NCBI GenBank assembly: GCA_029856155.1
Contig: JAHQWL010000050.1
Coordinates: 1 to 38,598, forward strand
Direction: 5' to 3'
Source of the DNA: Promethearchaeia archaeon
Lineage (GTDB): Archaea > Asgardarchaeota > Lokiarchaeia > Sigyniarchaeales > SOKP01
DNA length: 38,598 nucleotides
Each line of letters starts with the position of its first letter. Position 1 is the first letter of the stretch. Position numbers and translations under genes: made by a program. The notes under the pieces are model-generated. The model was not told the DNA's origin. It searched no databases and worked only from the letters and a program-made list of their open reading frames with translations. This document shows, piece after piece, positions 16,815 to 25,268 of this stretch.

Positions 16815-17791
16815 TCTTCTCCGATAAATTCTTTACTTAAGATTTCATATAAATTGTCTCTATGCATCGCATTTGTTGAAATATCTGTATTTCTCCCAAT
16901 ACAGCTTACTTTAAAAGAATATAGAGAATCTGTCATTTTAATTCTATAATTAATAGTATAGCTCATTTGTTTCTTTAATTTATAAAGATCTATAATTGGA
17001 AATTGATATCCATAACATATTGGTCCTTGTTGTGCTGACCATTCAGACAACCCTTTTCTCGCCATAGTATTTCCATGCCATAACAAGCTCCACTTCCATA
17101 TACTCGTGTTCATCCCGGTCGTTTTGATATTACCATTTGCAATGAATCTATAATTGGTAAGTAAGATTCTTCCATTAACTACTTCAGCACTATAAGTAGA
17201 CCCATATTGAGCTATATCGCCAATAAATTCATATTCTATATGTTCTCCATCATATAAACAATATTTTTTAATAATATCTTTTATAATTTCCCATGATCTT
17301 TCATCTCCATATAACTTAAGTATACTTTCATATATCTGGTAATAAAATTTTTCCATAAATAACTTGGGATTCATTTTGAAAGTTTTTACGATAAAATCTG
17401 ATTCTTCAATAAGATATTGATCCATTTCCAGTCTGTTTTCTTTTTTTATGCCTTGTCGTATTTGACTGTAAAGCAAATTCATAAAAAATTCGGGATCTAA
17501 ATTGAAAGTCTCACCTATGATTAAATATAAATCATTATTAGATAGATGCTGATATTCTACATCATTTTGAAACATATCTAAATATGAGAGGATGGCTGTT
17601 TTTAAAAAAAGTCTCCAATTTACTTCTTTCGTTGACTCAGCATACTTAAATTCTTCTTTTATCCTATTAACTGCTTGTTCTTTACTATATAACCCAAATT
17701 TTTCAATAAGATGTTTTTCCATTTCCCCTTCTTTCTCAACTCCGTAATTTTTTTTCATTTTCTTTTTTAGCTCTGGATATAATGAATCCAT
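16811..17791 (-). CDS. Helical-repeat plus PH/GRAM-like protein, 5' end probably frameshifted
   Basis: The clean frame gives 326 residues. The N-terminal 170 contain repeated helical units (YLIIGETFNLDPEFFMNLLY and SDFIVKTFKMNPKLFMEKFY). The C-terminal part (NGRILLTNYRFIANGNI, then LYKLKKQMSYTINYRIKM) resembles a PH/GRAM-like fold. The reading frame remains open upstream to about 17990 and encodes another repeat unit (YDIIGEIFNLNLKFSMDSLY) but has no start codon. An ATG at 18017 in the other frame encodes MIDFNWFKYLDKDKYK. A single shift near 17970-17995 (GATAAGGATAAG repeat) would restore one protein from 18017. It is not a known enzyme; lipid or protein docking is inference. Confidence 0.65.
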   Translation of the reverse strand: MDSLYPELKKKMKKNYGVEKEGEMEKHLIEKFGLYSKEQAVNRIKEEFKYAESTKEVNWRLFLKTAILSYLDMFQNDVEYQHLSNNDLYLIIGETFNLDPEFFMNLLYSQIRQGIKKENRLEMDQYLIEESDFIVKTFKMNPKLFMEKFYYQIYESILKLYGDERSWEIIKDIIKKYCLYDGEHIEYEFIGDIAQYGSTYSAEVVNGRILLTNYRFIANGNIKTTGMNTSIWKWSLLWHGNTMARKGLSEWSAQQGPICYGYQFPIIDLYKLKKQMSYTINYRIKMTDSLYSFKVSCIGRNTDISTNAMHRDNLYEILSKEFIGED

Positions 17792-18153
17792 TGAAAACTT
17801 GAGATTTAAATTAAAAATTTCCCCAATGATATCATAAAATTCAAAATCAGTAAGCGAAGGATGACTCTCTCTTGACCTAAGTTCTAATAAAGTTGTTAAA
17901 ATTCTCTTTTTTGATGGGTTTGTTTTATGAAGTTCATCTTTTAAGTTATCTATTACCGGATTTACATCATTTATACTTATCCTTATCTAAATATTTGAAC
18001 CAATTAAAGTCTATCATCTTTTTTAGTATATTTAATTGTTCTTTTTTTCCACTTATCCTATGATTTTAAATCTGAAAATTTTTAAATATTCATGAGTATA
18101 TAAAAAAGAAACATTAAAGAAAACAGCTAAATAAAGAAAATTATAACTCTTAT

Positions 18154-19065
18154 GTGAAAAAATTGGCTTTATTAAATTCAGATCAGAAAAAGGATACTGA
18201 AAACAATATAATTAAAGAAGAAATTAGTTTAAATTTACGTTTATGGTTACCGTTGTTCTACTTTATCTATTACTGCTCTTTTTTAATTCCAGGCATAATT
18301 TTTATGTTGTTTATAATCTTTTTTTATCTACCATATTTCTTAGAAGTATCAAGCTTTATTTCTCTTTTTACTAATTTACCTTCTCTCATTGCTTCATTAT
18401 CAATACCGTTTGTAATTATTATATGCTATTTGATTCATCTCTTTATTGTAGCTCTTATAACTCGTTCATTTTGGAAATACTCAGAAAAAAAATCTCCTTC
18501 TAAATCCGGGATCATTCCGAGGAATATACCTAGTAAGACGTTGGATTATTATCATTTTCGCAGTTTTATTATCAAATATCCCAAAAATGCATTTTCTCGT
18601 GGTCCATTTCCCTGGTTATTAAAGTGGATGTACAATTTTGTTGGGACTAATAAAATAGGAAAAGGATCGGTCATTGAGGAACAACTTGCAGGGGATAGGT
18701 TTGTAGATGTTGGGGAAAATTCTTACATCGGGACAAATCCGGGGATTAGTTCACATTCTGTAGATGGCGTTTTCGGAAATATTTCATTTGCTAAAATTAA
18801 AATAGGAAATAATGTAACTGCTGCAGGTTTTAATTGTTTTGCACCTGGAGTGGATACTGGAAATAATTCTTGGTGGTTACCTATGACAGGAGCAACTAAA
18901 TATAATATTTTGAAAGGAGATAATTTCTATTATGGTACACCCCTTAGAAAGATTTTTAAAAAAAGAGTTATGGAATACTTAAAAATTTCAGAAGAAGATT
19001 TGAAAAGAGCGGAAAAACTTAATGAAAAATTGAATATATCAAAAAAGGAAAAAAGAAAGACGTGA
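18154..19065 (+). CDS. Membrane LbetaH protein, module 1 of Pls/PosA-terminal-like system
   Basis: A 303-residue protein with two membrane hairpin regions in the first 110 residues. A loop SPSKSGIIPRNIPSKTLDYY is shared with the fused proteins at 28969 and 31342. A hexapeptide-like left-handed beta-helix follows (about 165-250: KIGKGSVIEE, RFVDVGENSYIGTN, KIKIGNNVTAAG). The closest family I can name is the membrane/hexapeptide C-terminal region of Pls/PosA-type non-ribosomal peptide synthetases. No adenylation or carrier domain is present. GTG is the first start; TTG 18163 is an alternative. Module 2 begins 11 bases later, so these form an operon. Confidence 0.7.
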   Translation: MKKLALLNSDQKKDTENNIIKEEISLNLRLWLPLFYFIYYCSFLIPGIIFMLFIIFFYLPYFLEVSSFISLFTNLPSLIASLSIPFVIIICYLIHLFIVALITRSFWKYSEKKSPSKSGIIPRNIPSKTLDYYHFRSFIIKYPKNAFSRGPFPWLLKWMYNFVGTNKIGKGSVIEEQLAGDRFVDVGENSYIGTNPGISSHSVDGVFGNISFAKIKIGNNVTAAGFNCFAPGVDTGNNSWWLPMTGATKYNILKGDNFYYGTPLRKIFKKRVMEYLKISEEDLKRAEKLNEKLNISKKEKRKT

Positions 19066-19076
19066 GAAATAACTAA

Positions 19077-19967
19077 ATGAACTCTAATACTAAAGAAGAA
19101 GAAACCAATAATAGTAAAGTAGATTATACAATCGATTTTGTAACTACTAGTGCAATAAGTAAAATTGGCTATAAATTTCTTGCTCTATATATCCCTATTC
19201 TATGGATGTCGGGATATATGACTGTAGCGGTATTTTTCGATGTATCAAGTTATATTCCGTGGTATATAAATATGTTTTTAATCCCTGTATGGTTATTTAT
19301 TTTATATTTTATTTTCGTTTTTGGAATCGCAATTTTTACAAAAGCTTTCATCCTAATAATAAATATGCTTCATAAGCCTAAAGAGGGAGTCTTCAGAGCT
19401 GAAGAAGGCGATCGAGATTATGAATATTGGCGATTAAGAGTAGAATTAAAAAAGTTGGTTTTTTGGTTTATGAATAATGGTCCTTTACCATGGATAGTAA
19501 TGTGGGGTTTCAGATGGATGGGGATTAAAGTAGACTTTTCAAGTCATATGCATGATGCGTGGGCAGATGAAAGATTCATTGAATTTGGTCGAAATGTTAC
19601 TGTAGGACAAGGAGCAGTAGTAATGAGCTCAATGGTTGTAGGAAAATATCTGATAATTAAAAAAGTAGTCATAGGAGATTACACTGTCGTAGGGGGGTTA
19701 AATCTTATATCTCCAGGCACAGTAATGGGGAGAGAATCTGTCACAGGTGCATTTTCAGCAACAATTCCAAACCAACAAATAGAAACAGGTTGGATATACT
19801 TAGGCCCACATTTTGCTAGGAAATTAAAACCAAATAAATATGCAGAACAAAGACGCGATATTATATATGAAGTCCGTGTAGATGATGAAATAAAATATGA
19901 AGTTAAGCAAGATGTCAATATAGATGAAGATAAGAAAAAATTTCTGAATAATAATATAGAGGATTAA
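19077..19967 (+). CDS. Membrane LbetaH protein, module 2 of the system
   Basis: A 296-residue protein. Its N-terminus (IDFVTTSAISKIGYKFLALY) matches the internal joint of the fused proteins (IDFTTSSAISRVN). Two membrane helices follow, then HKPKEGVFRAEEGDRDYEYW and LPW motifs, then a left-handed beta-helix (RFIEFGRNVTVGQGAVVMSS, GKYLIIKKVVIGDYTVVGG, ISPGTVMGRESVTGA) and a charged tail ending in NIDEDKK. Hexapeptide folds usually build trimeric acyltransferases or scaffolds. I see the His/aromatic positions but cannot assign a catalytic residue. Confidence 0.7.
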   Translation: MNSNTKEEETNNSKVDYTIDFVTTSAISKIGYKFLALYIPILWMSGYMTVAVFFDVSSYIPWYINMFLIPVWLFILYFIFVFGIAIFTKAFILIINMLHKPKEGVFRAEEGDRDYEYWRLRVELKKLVFWFMNNGPLPWIVMWGFRWMGIKVDFSSHMHDAWADERFIEFGRNVTVGQGAVVMSSMVVGKYLIIKKVVIGDYTVVGGLNLISPGTVMGRESVTGAFSATIPNQQIETGWIYLGPHFARKLKPNKYAEQRRDIIYEVRVDDEIKYEVKQDVNIDEDKKKFLNNNIED

Positions 19968-19972
19968 AGATT

Positions 19973-20821
19973 ATGTCAGTGCCTTCGAGTTTAAAAGTAG
20001 GACCAAATACAACTCTTATCTTAGCAAAAAAGAGATATTTAATCTTTTATATCTTTTTAATCTGGATTAGTCTTTTTTCAATACAGTTTGAATTTTGGTT
20101 GTTCTGGAAACTTTATGAACCGAAATTTATTCATTTCGTATTTTTCTTACCTTTATTAGTTTTTGTTATGTATCTAACATCAATTTTAGTATCCTTAATC
20201 TTTGCTAAAATAATTCTAGTAATTATTAATCTTATTCATAGACCACGAGAAGGGGTGTTTTTAAGACATCACTCGGACAAAGACTATAGATATTGGAGTC
20301 TTAGAAGTACTATAAAAAAATGGCCATTATGGCTATCCCATAAATTTCCATTCCCTTTTATGAATAATATATGTTCTAAAATGTTTGGTATAAAGACCAA
20401 CTATTCCAACTCTTTATTTGAAGGATGGGTTGATACAGAATTTATTGAATTTGGTAAAAATGTTGTAGTTGGGCAGGGAGCAATAGTCCAGTCATCAGTT
20501 ATTGTTGGAAATTTATTTATCATTAGAAAAACCATCATTGAAGAAAATGTTTTGATTGGCTCTCAAAGCGTTGTTATGCCTGGAACGCATATGAAAAAAA
20601 ATTCTATTTTAGGAGGTCACTCAATGACTAAAATAGGTCAAGAATTAGAAGAGAATTGGATTTATTTAGGGGGCCCAGCTAAAAAGTTTAAAAAAAATGT
20701 ATTTTATGAAGATGGATTGGCAGAGATTATTAAAAATCAAGGAATTGGCGACATTAAAACAGAAGCGAAATTCGAAGGATTATATACTGTGCGTAAGGAT
20801 AAAGAGATTATTGATGATTGA
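19973..20821 (+). CDS. Membrane LbetaH protein, module 3 of the system
   Basis: A 282-residue protein that begins MSVPSSLKVGPNTTLILAKKRY, near-identical in pattern to the gene at 33227 (MSVPNTMRVGPFTSTVLVKK). Two membrane helices are followed by HRPREGVFLRHHSDKDYRYW, then a left-handed beta-helix (EFIEFGKNVVVGQGAIVQSS, IEENVLIGSQSVVMPGTHM, NWIYLGGPAKKF). It starts five bases after module 2 stops. Modules 2 and 3 are clearly homologous (HRPREGVF versus HKPKEGVF; VGQGAIVQSS versus VGQGAVVMSS), so the tripartite system grew by internal duplication. Confidence 0.7.
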   Translation: MSVPSSLKVGPNTTLILAKKRYLIFYIFLIWISLFSIQFEFWLFWKLYEPKFIHFVFFLPLLVFVMYLTSILVSLIFAKIILVIINLIHRPREGVFLRHHSDKDYRYWSLRSTIKKWPLWLSHKFPFPFMNNICSKMFGIKTNYSNSLFEGWVDTEFIEFGKNVVVGQGAIVQSSVIVGNLFIIRKTIIEENVLIGSQSVVMPGTHMKKNSILGGHSMTKIGQELEENWIYLGGPAKKFKKNVFYEDGLAEIIKNQGIGDIKTEAKFEGLYTVRKDKEIIDD

Positions 20822-20874
20822 AAGACTTTATTTTCTTATTGAATTGTGATATTAAAATTTCTATATGATTAAAA

Positions 20875-21675
20875 ATGAAAATTGGATATATCCAAACATC
20901 TCCTCTATTTGGAGATAAAAAATATAATTTTGAAGAAATTGAAAAACTTATAACTGGCGTAAAAGCAGACTTATTAGTATTGCCGGAATTGTTTGCAACT
21001 GGTTATAATTTTGTTTCTAATAAAGAAGCAATATCATTAGCAGAAAGCCAAGATGGTGAAACTGCTCAATTTCTTATAAATGTTGCTCGATCGACTGAAT
21101 CAATAGTTATTGGTGGATTTATCGAAAAAGAAGGAGAAAAAGTATACAATGCAGCAATGATGGTATCAAATAATGGAGTTATCGGGTCATACCGAAAAAT
21201 TCATTTATATTATAAAGAAAATCTGTGGTTTTCTCCAGGAGATAAACCCCTAAAAATATATGATATAAATGGAGTTAAAGTTGGGATTATGATTTGTTTT
21301 GATTGGATTTTCCCGGAAACGGCACGGATTCTTGGCCTTTTAGGCGCAGATATTATTGCTCATCCATCAAATTTAGTTCTCCCTTTTTGCCAAAAAGCGA
21401 TGATTACTAGATGTTTGGAAAATCGGGTGTTTGCAATAACTTCAAATAGAATAGGTGAAGAAAAACGAGGCGAGGATCATTTTAAATTTACTGGCAAAAG
21501 TCAAATTACCTCTTATAATGGTGATATTTTGTCTTCTGCTCCTGAGGATAAAAATTATGTTGATATAATTGATGTTGATATTCAACAAGCTAGAGATAAG
21601 AAACTCAATGAATTCAATGATCTATTTGAAAACCGACGTGTAGAATTTTATAAGACTCTTGTTAAATCAAAATAG
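20875..21675 (+). CDS. Nitrilase-superfamily amidase (carbon-nitrogen hydrolase)
   Basis: A 266-residue cytosolic amidase with the complete triad E38 (LPELFATGY), K108 (YRKIHLYY) and C141 (MICFDW), and later family motifs (HPSNLVLP, RCLENRVFAITSNR). Size and motifs fit the compact archaeal nitrilase-like amidases (PH0642-like, omega-amidase/carbamoylputrescine amidase branch). It starts 53 bases after module 3 in the same direction, so it may act with the membrane system on an amide-bond substrate; that link is inference. The substrate is unknown. Confidence 0.9.
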   Translation: MKIGYIQTSPLFGDKKYNFEEIEKLITGVKADLLVLPELFATGYNFVSNKEAISLAESQDGETAQFLINVARSTESIVIGGFIEKEGEKVYNAAMMVSNNGVIGSYRKIHLYYKENLWFSPGDKPLKIYDINGVKVGIMICFDWIFPETARILGLLGADIIAHPSNLVLPFCQKAMITRCLENRVFAITSNRIGEEKRGEDHFKFTGKSQITSYNGDILSSAPEDKNYVDIIDVDIQQARDKKLNEFNDLFENRRVEFYKTLVKSK

Positions 21676-21692
21676 CGAGCTTTTTTAATTAT

Positions 21693-22610
21693 ATGAAAAT
21701 TGGATATCCTTGCATAAATCTAACGTTAAACTGTAGAAGTAGTAGAACTTTTCGCTTAAGAAACTATTCAGAAGAAAGGCTTATAGAGACTATTGAAAAT
21801 AATTTAAACTGTTTAGCAAAAATATTAGAATTCAACTACAAAAATAATATTTTCTTTTTTAGAATTACTTCGGATTTAATACCTTTTGCTTCTCATCCAA
21901 TCATGAAATTCGATTGGCAAGAATATTTTAAAACCAAGTTTAAGGAAATTGGAGTTTTTATAAAAAAGAACTCAATGCGAATTACGATGCATCCTGGTCA
22001 ATATACTGTTCTTAACTCTAAAAGTGATAGGGTGGTTAAAAATAGTATAAAAGAATTGAAATATCATGTTGATGTTTTAGATTTATTGGGTTTAAATTCA
22101 GAATCGAAAATAATCACCCATGTGGGAGGAGTTTATGGTGATAAGAAAAATAGCATTAAACGATTTATAGAACAACATAATAAACTCAATGAAAATATAA
22201 AAGATCACTATATTATTGAAAACGATGATAAAAATTATCAGCTAAAGGATTGCTTATTAATTAATGAATCTACAGAAATACCAATTGTTTTAGATTCATA
22301 TCATCATTATTGTTATAATCAAGGAGAACTATTAGAAAAAGCTATAGAACTTGTTAATAATACGTGGAAAAAAAGTGATGGATTACCAATAGTACATTAC
22401 AGTTCTGAACACCCATTAAAGGGTAAATATAGACATGCTGATGAGATTGATATAAATCATTTTAAGAATTTCTTAAAAAAAACTATTAATATCAATTTTG
22501 ATCTAATGTTGGAAATTAAAAATAAAGAAAAAAGTGCCTTAAGTGCCATAAAAATTCTAATTAATGATATTCGATTTATGCAAATTCTAGCAGAATTTTC
22601 AAATAATTAG
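21693..22610 (+). CDS. uvsE: UV damage endonuclease UvsE/UVDE
   Basis: A 305-residue TIM-barrel endonuclease that nicks DNA 5' to UV photoproducts without a photolyase. Family signatures are intact: IGYPCINLTLNC at the N-terminus, FRITSDLIPFASH, MHPGQYTVLNS, ITHVGGVYGDK, IENDDKNYQL, VLDSYHHYCYN and YSSEHPLKGKYRHADEID, which together supply the metal-binding His/Glu/Asp set. The length is normal. It lies 17 bases after the amidase gene in the same direction. A UV-repair gene fits with the heliorhodopsin 1.8 kb away. Confidence 0.95.
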   Translation: MKIGYPCINLTLNCRSSRTFRLRNYSEERLIETIENNLNCLAKILEFNYKNNIFFFRITSDLIPFASHPIMKFDWQEYFKTKFKEIGVFIKKNSMRITMHPGQYTVLNSKSDRVVKNSIKELKYHVDVLDLLGLNSESKIITHVGGVYGDKKNSIKRFIEQHNKLNENIKDHYIIENDDKNYQLKDCLLINESTEIPIVLDSYHHYCYNQGELLEKAIELVNNTWKKSDGLPIVHYSSEHPLKGKYRHADEIDINHFKNFLKKTININFDLMLEIKNKEKSALSAIKILINDIRFMQILAEFSNN

Positions 22611-22626
22611 CAATATATTTTTTAAA

Positions 22627-23118
22627 GTGGAAAAGCTGTTATTATTGATGAGTGTTATTAAATTACCAAAAATGGAAGAAAAGGAAATAAAAGAAGCAAT
22701 TAATTCACATAACTTATGTAGAATAGCGTTTATTGATGATGAATATCCTTATATTTCACCGTTCCAATATGTTCTTATTGATGATATAATGTATTTTCAC
22801 TTTACTGATTACGGTAAAAAGAAAGAAATTCTCTCAAATAACGCTAATGTTTGTGTCTCAATAGAAAAATTTGAATCAGATCTTAGTAGCTACTATTTTA
22901 TTTCAATGCAGGGTAAATTAGAATTAGTTGAAGATAATTATTTAAAAAAAGAAGTTATTAATCAAATGGCAAAATCTGCGAGTAGTAAATATTCACATAA
23001 TTTTCTATCAGTGCATGGTTTTAAAAAAAGTCAAGGTTGGGATGCTTTTACAGCAAAGAATCAAGTTATTTATAAATTCGAGCAAATAAGAACTCCAATT
23101 GGTCTAAAATCTATATAG
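22627..23118 (+). CDS. FMN-binding split-barrel (pyridoxamine 5'-phosphate oxidase-like) protein
   Basis: A 163-residue protein of the NimA/PNPOx-like flavin-binding family. HNLCRIAFIDDEYPYISPFQ and IMYFHFTDYGKKKEIL are typical strand patterns, followed by VCVSIEKFE and a central FISMQGKLELVED. The GTG at 22627 gives a seven-residue leader; ATG 22648 (MSVIKLPKMEEKEI) is an equally good start. It follows uvsE by 16 bases. It probably binds FMN or F420 for redox chemistry; the substrate is not inferable. Confidence 0.82.
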   Translation: MEKLLLLMSVIKLPKMEEKEIKEAINSHNLCRIAFIDDEYPYISPFQYVLIDDIMYFHFTDYGKKKEILSNNANVCVSIEKFESDLSSYYFISMQGKLELVEDNYLKKEVINQMAKSASSKYSHNFLSVHGFKKSQGWDAFTAKNQVIYKFEQIRTPIGLKSI

Positions 23119-23186
23119 AGATACTTCAGATTATCTATTCTCATATATTTTTAAGGTATAAATTTAGTTTATTAAAAATTAAAATT

Positions 23187-23255
23187 TGATTTGGAAAAGT
23201 GTGGCTAACTTTGAGGAATAAAATCTCATTTTTTTATTTGATTCCTTCCAAATCA
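23187..23255 (-). ncRNA. Candidate SECIS element in the redoxin 3' UTR
   Basis: Directly after the leftward redoxin stop, a perfect 10-bp inverted repeat (TGATTTGGAA / TTCCAAATCA, 23246-23255 with 23187-23196) encloses a second hairpin (GGAATCAAAT / ATTTTATTCC, one mismatch, 23236-23245 with 23215-23224). A further 4-bp hairpin (AAGT / ACTT) lies in the remaining arm. In Archaea SECIS elements usually lie in the 3' UTR, and Lokiarchaeota are reported to have eukaryote-like ones. I did not find a clear eukaryotic GA quartet here, so the call rests on position and structure. It could instead be a terminator for the convergent gene ending at 23118. Confidence 0.4.
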
Positions 23256-23732
23256 TTATTTTATATTAATTTTTTCGAGAACTTGTAAAATTTCATTGTT
23301 TTCTGGGATATCATGCATATTTTTTCCATAATATGCGTATTGAATTATCCCTTTCTTGTCAATTATTAATAATCCAGGCATTCGCCCAAGTTTTATCCAA
23401 CGTTTTTCTTGTTTTAACATTGTAGCAACTTTTTTTGATTCATCATAAAAAACCGCATACTTTCTTGCATATTTTTGTTCCATTTTTTGAGCATTTTTTT
23501 CATTATCTACTAAGATTGGATATAAATAACCATCCAATTCTTCAAATTTTTCGATATCTCTCCTTAATCTAGCAGCATGCCACCGACAGAAAGGTCAATT
23601 GATATCTCTAAATAAAACAATTATTACATTTTTTTTGTTTTCAAGATCTCTGATATTGACTGCTTCACCTCTAGAGTTTGGTAAACTAAACTCTTTGATT
23701 TTAGTACCAACTAAATTGAATTTATCTTTCAA
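23256..23732 (-). CDS. AhpC/TSA-type redoxin, probable selenoprotein (in-frame TGA = Sec46)
   Basis: The frame from TTG 23732 to TAA 23256 encodes 158 residues with one internal TGA (23595-23597). The translation around it is VLFRDIN-[TGA]-PFCRWHAARLRRD. Peroxiredoxin-like redoxins have RDxxCPFCRxHxAxLxxD at this place, so TGA substitutes exactly for the first Cys of CxxC and gives U46-P-F-C49. Both sides are well conserved (TKIKEFSLPNSRGEAVNIRD before, GRMPGLLIIDKKGIIQYAYY after). TTG is preceded by GTGA seven bases upstream, and an upstream in-frame TAA closes off longer starts. Standard gene calling would keep only the C-terminal 93 residues. The likely role is thiol/selenol peroxide reduction. 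Confidence 0.82.
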
Positions 23733-23849
23733 TTTAACTTCACTTCGATTTTTATTTATATTTTAAATAAAGAATAAATAAATATTTCTTAATTATATAC
23801 TTCTTTAAAATTATAAATTTAAATTGAAAGTCTATTCTGTGATGAGAAA

Positions 23850-24251
23850 ATGGCTCTTGATATAAATTGGATAGCTGTTGTAGTTGTTGCATTGATATAT
23901 TTTGCAATCCATTTTTTTTGGTATTTTCCTTTTGCATTTGGTAATCTATGGCTTAAATTAGTAGGAAAAGAAAGTGAACCGAAGTCTAAAATTATTAGAG
24001 ATACTATAATTATGATTCCAACTAGTTTTATAACAGTTCTTTTCATCGAGATAATGATGGATTTAACTGGTATGAATGATATCGTTCCCGCTTTATTACT
24101 TAGTTGCATGTTATGGCTCGGTTTTGTGGCAACAATTGCTATTAACCAAAATAATTTTAATGATAGAGGAATTAAGCTATTTTTATTAGAATATGGTTTT
24201 TATCTTATAGGTTTTATAATTAGTGGAGCGATATTAGCAGTTTGGATATAA
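23850..24251 (+). CDS. DUF1761-like membrane protein
   Basis: A 133-residue protein with four membrane helices. The N-terminus (INWIAVVVVALIYFAIHFFWYF) and GNLWLKLVGKESE match the DUF1761 pattern of a first helix followed by a polar loop and LVG. No function is known for this family. The gene lies 117 bases after the divergent redoxin start and 126 bases before heliorhodopsin, in the same direction as the latter, but a T10 tract between them may terminate it separately. Confidence 0.75.
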   Translation: MALDINWIAVVVVALIYFAIHFFWYFPFAFGNLWLKLVGKESEPKSKIIRDTIIMIPTSFITVLFIEIMMDLTGMNDIVPALLLSCMLWLGFVATIAINQNNFNDRGIKLFLLEYGFYLIGFIISGAILAVWI

Positions 24252-24287
24252 TCTACTAATTTATCTATATTTTATTAATTAAACTCC

Positions 24288-24297
24288 TTTTTTTTTT
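24288..24297 (+). terminator. T10 tract after DUF1761 gene
   Basis: Ten consecutive T follow the DUF1761 gene by 36 bases. U-rich tracts without a hairpin are the usual archaeal termination signal. Confidence 0.4.
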
Positions 24298-24377
24298 CAA
24301 ATTTTAAAGAATAGTATGAAATAAATTTATAATTTTGAGAGAGATGAGTTAAAATCTAATTTCGTATATGTTTATTT

Positions 24378-25217
24378 ATGAACTCTATTGAAAAATCGGA
24401 AGATGGTTGGCTAATACCAAAATCTCCAATTACATTTGATTATCTAAAAAGATTCAATCGAAATATGGGTATTTTACATTTAGTGCAAGGTTTACTAATG
24501 GTGCTTTTTGGTTTTTTACCTCAACTAGCTTTTTCCAGAGATCTTTACACTTTTTACCTTAAGTATGAACTTATTAGCCCAGATTTTATTATCTCGCCAA
24601 ATCCTACGATACTTTTTGTCTTTAGTGCTTTAGGGGCATTTGTTGGATCCTTTTTATTGATGTCTGCTATTGCTCATCTATTAATTGCTTACCCACTTAA
24701 TAAAAGTTATGTCAAGAATTTAAAAAGAGGAATAAATAAGATACGCTGGTTTGAGTACGCCTTTTCAAGTTCGGTGATGATTTTCTTAATCGCTATTTTC
24801 TTTGGCGTGTGGGATTTCTGGTCATTGTTTATGATTTTTGTGTTAAATGCACTTATGAATATGTTTGGGTTAATGATGGAATTATACAATGTTAACACAA
24901 GAGAAAAAGGTGAAAAAGTTAAATGGGGGCCATATTATTTAGGTGTTATTGCCGGAGCCGTTCCTTGGATTGTAATTACTGCTTATTTTATAAGTACTGA
25001 ATCAATTGGAGGAGAAGTACCTCTATTTGTCTATTTGATTTACGGAATAGAACTCTTTTTCTTTAATACATTCGCTATCAACATGATATTGCAATATAAA
25101 GGAGTAGGAAAGTGGAAAGATTATCTATATGGTGAAAGAGTATACCAACTTTTAAGTCTTGTATCTAAAACATTTCTAGCATGGCTTGTATTTGCAGGAG
25201 TATTTAGTCCAACATAA
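24378..25217 (+). CDS. Heliorhodopsin
   Basis: A 279-residue seven-helix protein. The retinal lysine is K264 in LLSLVSKTFLAWLVF (helix 7). Helix 3 has RWFEYAFSSSVMI with counterion E126. The conserved heliorhodopsin histidines appear as H34 (GILHLVQG) and H100 (SAIAHLLI). NALMNMFGLMMELYN on helix 4 is also family-like. Heliorhodopsins are inverted in the membrane relative to type 1 rhodopsins, and most have slow photocycles taken as sensory or regulatory. I see no linked retinal-synthesis gene in this window. uvsE and a flavin-binding protein lie just upstream. Confidence 0.94.
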   Translation: MNSIEKSEDGWLIPKSPITFDYLKRFNRNMGILHLVQGLLMVLFGFLPQLAFSRDLYTFYLKYELISPDFIISPNPTILFVFSALGAFVGSFLLMSAIAHLLIAYPLNKSYVKNLKRGINKIRWFEYAFSSSVMIFLIAIFFGVWDFWSLFMIFVLNALMNMFGLMMELYNVNTREKGEKVKWGPYYLGVIAGAVPWIVITAYFISTESIGGEVPLFVYLIYGIELFFFNTFAINMILQYKGVGKWKDYLYGERVYQLLSLVSKTFLAWLVFAGVFSPT

Positions 25218-25221
25218 TTAT

Positions 25222-25262
25222 CCAAAAATGAAAAAAGTTTTTTTCTTTTTTTTCTTTTTTTT
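25222..25262. terminator. Bidirectional terminator between convergent genes
   Basis: The 51 bases between the heliorhodopsin stop and the stop of the leftward ligase hold a T-rich run on the plus strand (25238-25262) and an A-rich run (25223-25236) that is T-rich on the minus strand. Each transcript therefore meets a U-rich tract. Confidence 0.6.
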
Positions 25263-25268
25263 GTAAAT

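Noticed and set aside
17990..18010. Possible tRNA T-loop on the minus strand (GGTTCAAAT)
   Set aside because: No matching acceptor or anticodon arms around it, and it lies in the probable 5' coding extension of the PH/GRAM-like gene.
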